This document shows, piece after piece, positions 60,891 through 64,000 of a stretch of DNA of 64,000 bases (its first letter is position 1; every line of letters starts with the position of its first letter). The position numbers and the translations under genes were made by a program. The notes beneath the pieces were generated by a model, which worked only from the letters and a program-made list of their open reading frames with translations, ran no database searches and was not told the origin of the DNA. This DNA comes from Clostridiaceae bacterium (GTDB lineage: Bacteria > Bacillota > Clostridia > Acetivibrionales > DTU013): positions 1 to 64,000 of the forward strand of contig JAAYPO010000062.1 in assembly GCA_012519745.1 (NCBI GenBank), written 5' to 3'.

Positions 60891-62801
60891 ATGAACTACG
60901 AAGCTATCTATCATTCAACTGATTCACAATACTGTCATGCTATCGACAAAAATACTGTCGTTATAAGGCTGCGAGCCAAAAGAGGCGACCTTGAGGAATG
61001 TGTCGTCTGCTACGGTGACAGGGTCTATCCAAGGGAAGAGGTCCGTGTGGATACGGCTCAGATGCGTATAGCGGCTTCGGATAGATTCTTTGATTACTTT
61101 GAAGCTGTCATATACACTGATTTGACTCGTCTTTGCTACTATTTCATTCTTTCCGACGGCAGCATGTCGGCTTACTATTATGGATATGACTTTCATGACA
61201 AGCTGGAATTCAACAGGAACCTGTACTTCCAGCTTTCATATATAAGGGAGGAGGATATCGCGGATGTACCCGAATGGGCAAAAAGGGCCGTGATATACCA
61301 GATATTCCCCGACAGCTTCGCCACATCAAGGGGATTTTTGTCAGGCGAAGGACTGAGGATCCCGCTGCCGGTCAGTGATACGGTGGGATCAGGTAAGTCC
61401 GAATCAGGCAGCTCCGATGGTATAGATGCAAATATGATAGATACGGGCGGCGTCCACAGCAGTGAAGAAATGGACAATAGAAAACATTTGTACAGCAGCA
61501 AGCCCATATTGTATAGTAAGGGTAAGCTAGGAGGCACACTCAGAGGTATTATTGACAATCTTCCATATCTTGAAGAACTGGGAATCAACTGCATCTACCT
61601 TACACCGATTTTTACTGCGGGGGAGTATCATAAGTATGATACCATCGATTATCTCTCCGTGGATCCCTGTTTTGGTGATCTCCAGACTCTGAAGGAGCTG
61701 GTCGCACGCTGCCATCAGGCAGGCATCAGAGTCATCCTTGACGGGGTCTTCAACCATTGCGGTGCCGGCTTCTTTGCATTCAGGGACGTGATTGAAAAAG
61801 GAGAAGCTTCAGAGTATAAAGGCTGGTTTTTCATTAAAAGCTTCCCTATCAGCATTGACGAGCCCAATTATGATACTTTTGCATATGTGTGGAATATGCC
61901 CAAGCTAAATACCGGAAACAGGGAAACAGCCGAGTACTTCATCAATGTGGGCACTTACTGGATCAAAGAGGCCGATATAGACGGCTGGCGGCTGGATGTA
62001 GCCAATGAGGTGAACCATGATTTCTGGAGAGAGTTCAGAAAGGCTGTCAGGGCTGTGAAGCCTGACGCGTTCCTGCTGGGAGAGATCTGGTTCGATGCCC
62101 CGGAATGGCTGGGAGGAGACCAGTTCGATTCGCTTATGAACTACGGCTTTTCATATGTCTGCGCCGACTTTTTTGCTAAGCGCATCATTAGTGTGAAGCA
62201 GTTCAGTGACAGGATCGGTTATCTTTTGATGAGGTATAAGAAGAATGTACAGTATGTCCAGATGAATCTGCTTGACAGTCACGATGTGCCAAGATTCCTT
62301 TCACTGGCAGGAGGCGATGTCAGGCGGCTCAAGCTTGCTGTTCTGTTCATGATGACCCATATCGGTGCTCCCAATATATTTTATGGAGATGAAAAGGGTC
62401 TTGCCGGCATGACAGAAGATGATTACCGAAGGCCTATGCAGTGGGAGGATACGGAGCATTCGAGTGATATATTGAACTATTACAAGAAACTCATAGCCAT
62501 AAGGAAAGAGTACATTGAACTGATGCTTGGGGACTATGTCACCCGGGATGTGGATATAACTGCAAACACGTTGGTTTTCTCACGTGAGGCCAATGGCGAA
62601 AGGATTTATGTGATCATTAATAACAGTGAATTCCCTGTTCGATACATGCTTGACGTTTCGGATGAGGTCTCCTGTGATGGAAATTCTATGAGCGCTCTGG
62701 AGCTGATGAGCGGCAAGATACATAAAATCAAGGATAGCAGAGTTTACCTGGAGCTTGACGAGTTGAGCGGAATGATTGTCAAAGTGATTGCTGAGCTCTG
62801 A
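60891..62801 (+). CDS. Intracellular GH13 glycoside hydrolase (neopullulanase/cyclomaltodextrinase-like)
   Basis: A 636-residue cytoplasmic enzyme with no signal peptide. An N-terminal ~120-residue beta domain precedes the GH13 barrel. The catalytic residues are the nucleophile Asp369 (IDGWRLDVANEV), the acid/base Glu398 (LLGEIWFDAPEW) and Asp465 (LLDSHDVPRF). The barrel's first conserved region is LDGVFNHCG. An insert of about 50 residues, Ser/Gly/Asp-rich, follows YQIFPDSFAT (residues about 150-210), unusual for the family. It would split imported maltodextrin or cyclodextrin. ATG 60891 has TTGGAGG upstream; an earlier start at 60870 is less likely. Confidence 0.93.
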   Translation: MNYEAIYHSTDSQYCHAIDKNTVVIRLRAKRGDLEECVVCYGDRVYPREEVRVDTAQMRIAASDRFFDYFEAVIYTDLTRLCYYFILSDGSMSAYYYGYDFHDKLEFNRNLYFQLSYIREEDIADVPEWAKRAVIYQIFPDSFATSRGFLSGEGLRIPLPVSDTVGSGKSESGSSDGIDANMIDTGGVHSSEEMDNRKHLYSSKPILYSKGKLGGTLRGIIDNLPYLEELGINCIYLTPIFTAGEYHKYDTIDYLSVDPCFGDLQTLKELVARCHQAGIRVILDGVFNHCGAGFFAFRDVIEKGEASEYKGWFFIKSFPISIDEPNYDTFAYVWNMPKLNTGNRETAEYFINVGTYWIKEADIDGWRLDVANEVNHDFWREFRKAVRAVKPDAFLLGEIWFDAPEWLGGDQFDSLMNYGFSYVCADFFAKRIISVKQFSDRIGYLLMRYKKNVQYVQMNLLDSHDVPRFLSLAGGDVRRLKLAVLFMMTHIGAPNIFYGDEKGLAGMTEDDYRRPMQWEDTEHSSDILNYYKKLIAIRKEYIELMLGDYVTRDVDITANTLVFSREANGERIYVIINNSEFPVRYMLDVSDEVSCDGNSMSALELMSGKIHKIKDSRVYLELDELSGMIVKVIAEL

Positions 62802-62926
62802 GATCTTAGCAAGCAGGGGACGATGGCATTGATTGAGAAACAGGCTATAGTCCCGATAACGATTCAGTCCATTGCTAATTGAACCAGGAAAAGCAGATCG
62901 ATAGCAGATCTATTATGGAGGATTTT

Positions 62927-64000
62927 ATGTCTGCCAGATTTAAGTTTGTGTTTTTTCAGGCTAAGGTTATACAAATACTGATATTTATGTTTGTTGTGTC
63001 AACACTTTTGTTGACTTCAGGGTGCAGTTCAAAGGAGCGATTGCCGCTCAAAACCGGAGATGCAGAAATTGAAGGGCAGAATTCGCCAGCGTCTGTGAGT
63101 GATGAAGCTTCCAGCACGGATCAGTCTGATGCGAAAAATGCCACATTAGCATCGGATACCTCAAGGGCCAATGTTGCGCCGTCTGCAGCTGATACTCCGG
63201 TAACGGGTGTGTTTCCTGATGTGGACAGGAAACCGCGCGTGATTGAAAACAAGTACGGCATCTATTACGAAATTTTTGTCAGGTCCTTTGCCGATTCTGA
63301 TGGCGACGGCATCGGTGATATAAAGGGCATGACCTCAATGCTGGATTACCTTAATGATGGCAATTCTCAGACTGACACCGACCTGGGTGTGAACGGCATA
63401 TATCTGATGCCTGTGAATGTATCTCCCAGCTATCACAAGTATGATGTGATCAACTATTATGAGATCGATCCGGAATATGGCTCGATGGAGGATTTTGAGC
63501 TTTTCCTGACAGAAGCACATAAACGTGGTATGAGAGTCATAATGGATCTTGCTGTAAACCATACAAGCAGTGAGCATCCATGGTTCAAAGAGTCGGCCGC
63601 TTCCTCCGGCAGCCCGTACAGGGATTATTATAACTGGGCATACGATGATACGGAAGGCTATGATGTCAAGAGCGTCCTTTCTTCCGGAAGCAAAATATGG
63701 CACAGCCTCAACGGCAGCTATTATTACGGTTATTTCTGGAGTGGGATGCCTGATCTGAATTATGACAATCCCAAAGTGAGAGAAGAGATAAAGAATGTGG
63801 CGCGTTTTTGGCTGGAGAAGGGCGTGGACGGCTTCAGGCTGGATGCTGCAATGCATATTTACGGAGTGTATGAAAAGCCTGTCGGCACCAGGCTGCAGGA
63901 GAAGAATATCCAATGGTGGAAGGAATTCGGGTCGGCTGCCGAGCAGATCGATCCCGATGTTTATCTGGTTGGTGAGGTCTGGGACAAAACTTATGCGATC
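62927..64000 (+). CDS. Alpha-amylase family GH13 lipoprotein (partial, runs off the window)
   Basis: The first 358 codons of an exported GH13 enzyme. The signal peptide ends in LLLTSGC (lipidated Cys33), then a 60-residue Ser/Asp/Ala-rich linker leads to the barrel: YGIYYEIFVRSFADSDGDGI, VIMDLAVNHTS, the nucleophile Asp306 (VDGFRLDAAMHIYG) and acid/base Glu350 (LVGEVWDK). The third catalytic Asp lies beyond the end. It probably starts starch or maltodextrin breakdown at the cell surface and feeds the adjacent importer. ATGGAGGAT precedes ATG 62927. Confidence 0.93.
   Translation, partial: MSARFKFVFFQAKVIQILIFMFVVSTLLLTSGCSSKERLPLKTGDAEIEGQNSPASVSDEASSTDQSDAKNATLASDTSRANVAPSAADTPVTGVFPDVDRKPRVIENKYGIYYEIFVRSFADSDGDGIGDIKGMTSMLDYLNDGNSQTDTDLGVNGIYLMPVNVSPSYHKYDVINYYEIDPEYGSMEDFELFLTEAHKRGMRVIMDLAVNHTSSEHPWFKESAASSGSPYRDYYNWAYDDTEGYDVKSVLSSGSKIWHSLNGSYYYGYFWSGMPDLNYDNPKVREEIKNVARFWLEKGVDGFRLDAAMHIYGVYEKPVGTRLQEKNIQWWKEFGSAAEQIDPDVYLVGEVWDKTYAI

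Overview
The window reads as a chromosomal segment of a saccharolytic, spore-forming-lineage Clostridia/Firmicutes bacterium. The signs are the Bacillus/Clostridium-type order mazG-hup-rqcP-yabP-yabQ-divIC-yabR followed by tRNA genes, strong AGGAGG ribosome sites, TTGACA-17-TATAAT promoters, S-layer-homology (SLH) surface proteins, lipoprotein-type substrate-binding proteins and several chemoreceptors. I cannot name the species. No phage, transposase or CRISPR array is visible; almost everything is intact and densely packed.

Layout: (a) 1-2.4 kb: tail of an unknown gene, a sensorless chemoreceptor, a SpoIIAA/STAS-like protein and a VanZ-like protein. (b) 2.4-9.8 kb: a polysaccharide deacetylase and a hexuronate block: divergent 2-keto-3-deoxygluconate kinase, then SDR fructuronate reductase/mannonate oxidoreductase, 6-phosphogluconate dehydrogenase, a LarA-superfamily nickel-pincer enzyme and glucuronate isomerase (UxaC). 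(c) 10-14.7 kb: the conserved mazG-to-yabR housekeeping/sporulation block, tRNA-Leu(UAA) with a flavodoxin-like gene remnant fused to its 3' side, and tRNA-fMet. (d) 14.7-22.1 kb: a Cache-type chemoreceptor, a complete polar amino-acid ABC transporter, and a leftward pair of a canonical LarA homologue and a group Ic aminotransferase. (e) 22.4-30.3 kb: an SLH protein, then a secreted protein, ABC-2 exporter and two-component system, then another chemoreceptor. (f) 30.7-45.1 kb: a sugar/polyol catabolic regulon: FGGY kinase, DeoR regulator, two Gfo/Idh/MocA oxidoreductases, zinc alcohol dehydrogenase, FucI/AraA-like isomerase, D-tagatose/psicose 3-epimerase-like enzyme, ribose-type ABC transporter and TIM-barrel isomerase. 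(g) 45.4-51 kb: acyl-CoA ligase, 1-phosphofructokinase-like kinase, PhoH, EamA transporter, tRNA-Arg(CCU). (h) 51.2-64 kb: a giant fibronectin-III/SLH protein, NagB, and a LacI-controlled maltodextrin module (binding protein, two permeases, intracellular GH13, start of a GH13 lipoprotein).

Two systems stand out. First, the hexuronate block lacks mannonate dehydratase and 2-keto-3-deoxy-6-phosphogluconate aldolase but carries a LarA-type 2-epimerase candidate and a canonical 6-phosphogluconate dehydrogenase. It can be read as a bypass: glucuronate -> fructuronate -> mannonate -> gluconate (LarA-type C2 epimerisation) -> 6-phosphogluconate -> ribulose-5-phosphate. Second, block (f) looks like one regulon: the same 13-mer, AATAAACGATAAA, lies at two of three well-formed promoters and an 11-mer version lies at the third, next to a DeoR regulator gene; its substrate is not identifiable from sequence.

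Functional names come from recognised motifs and family knowledge; no search was run.
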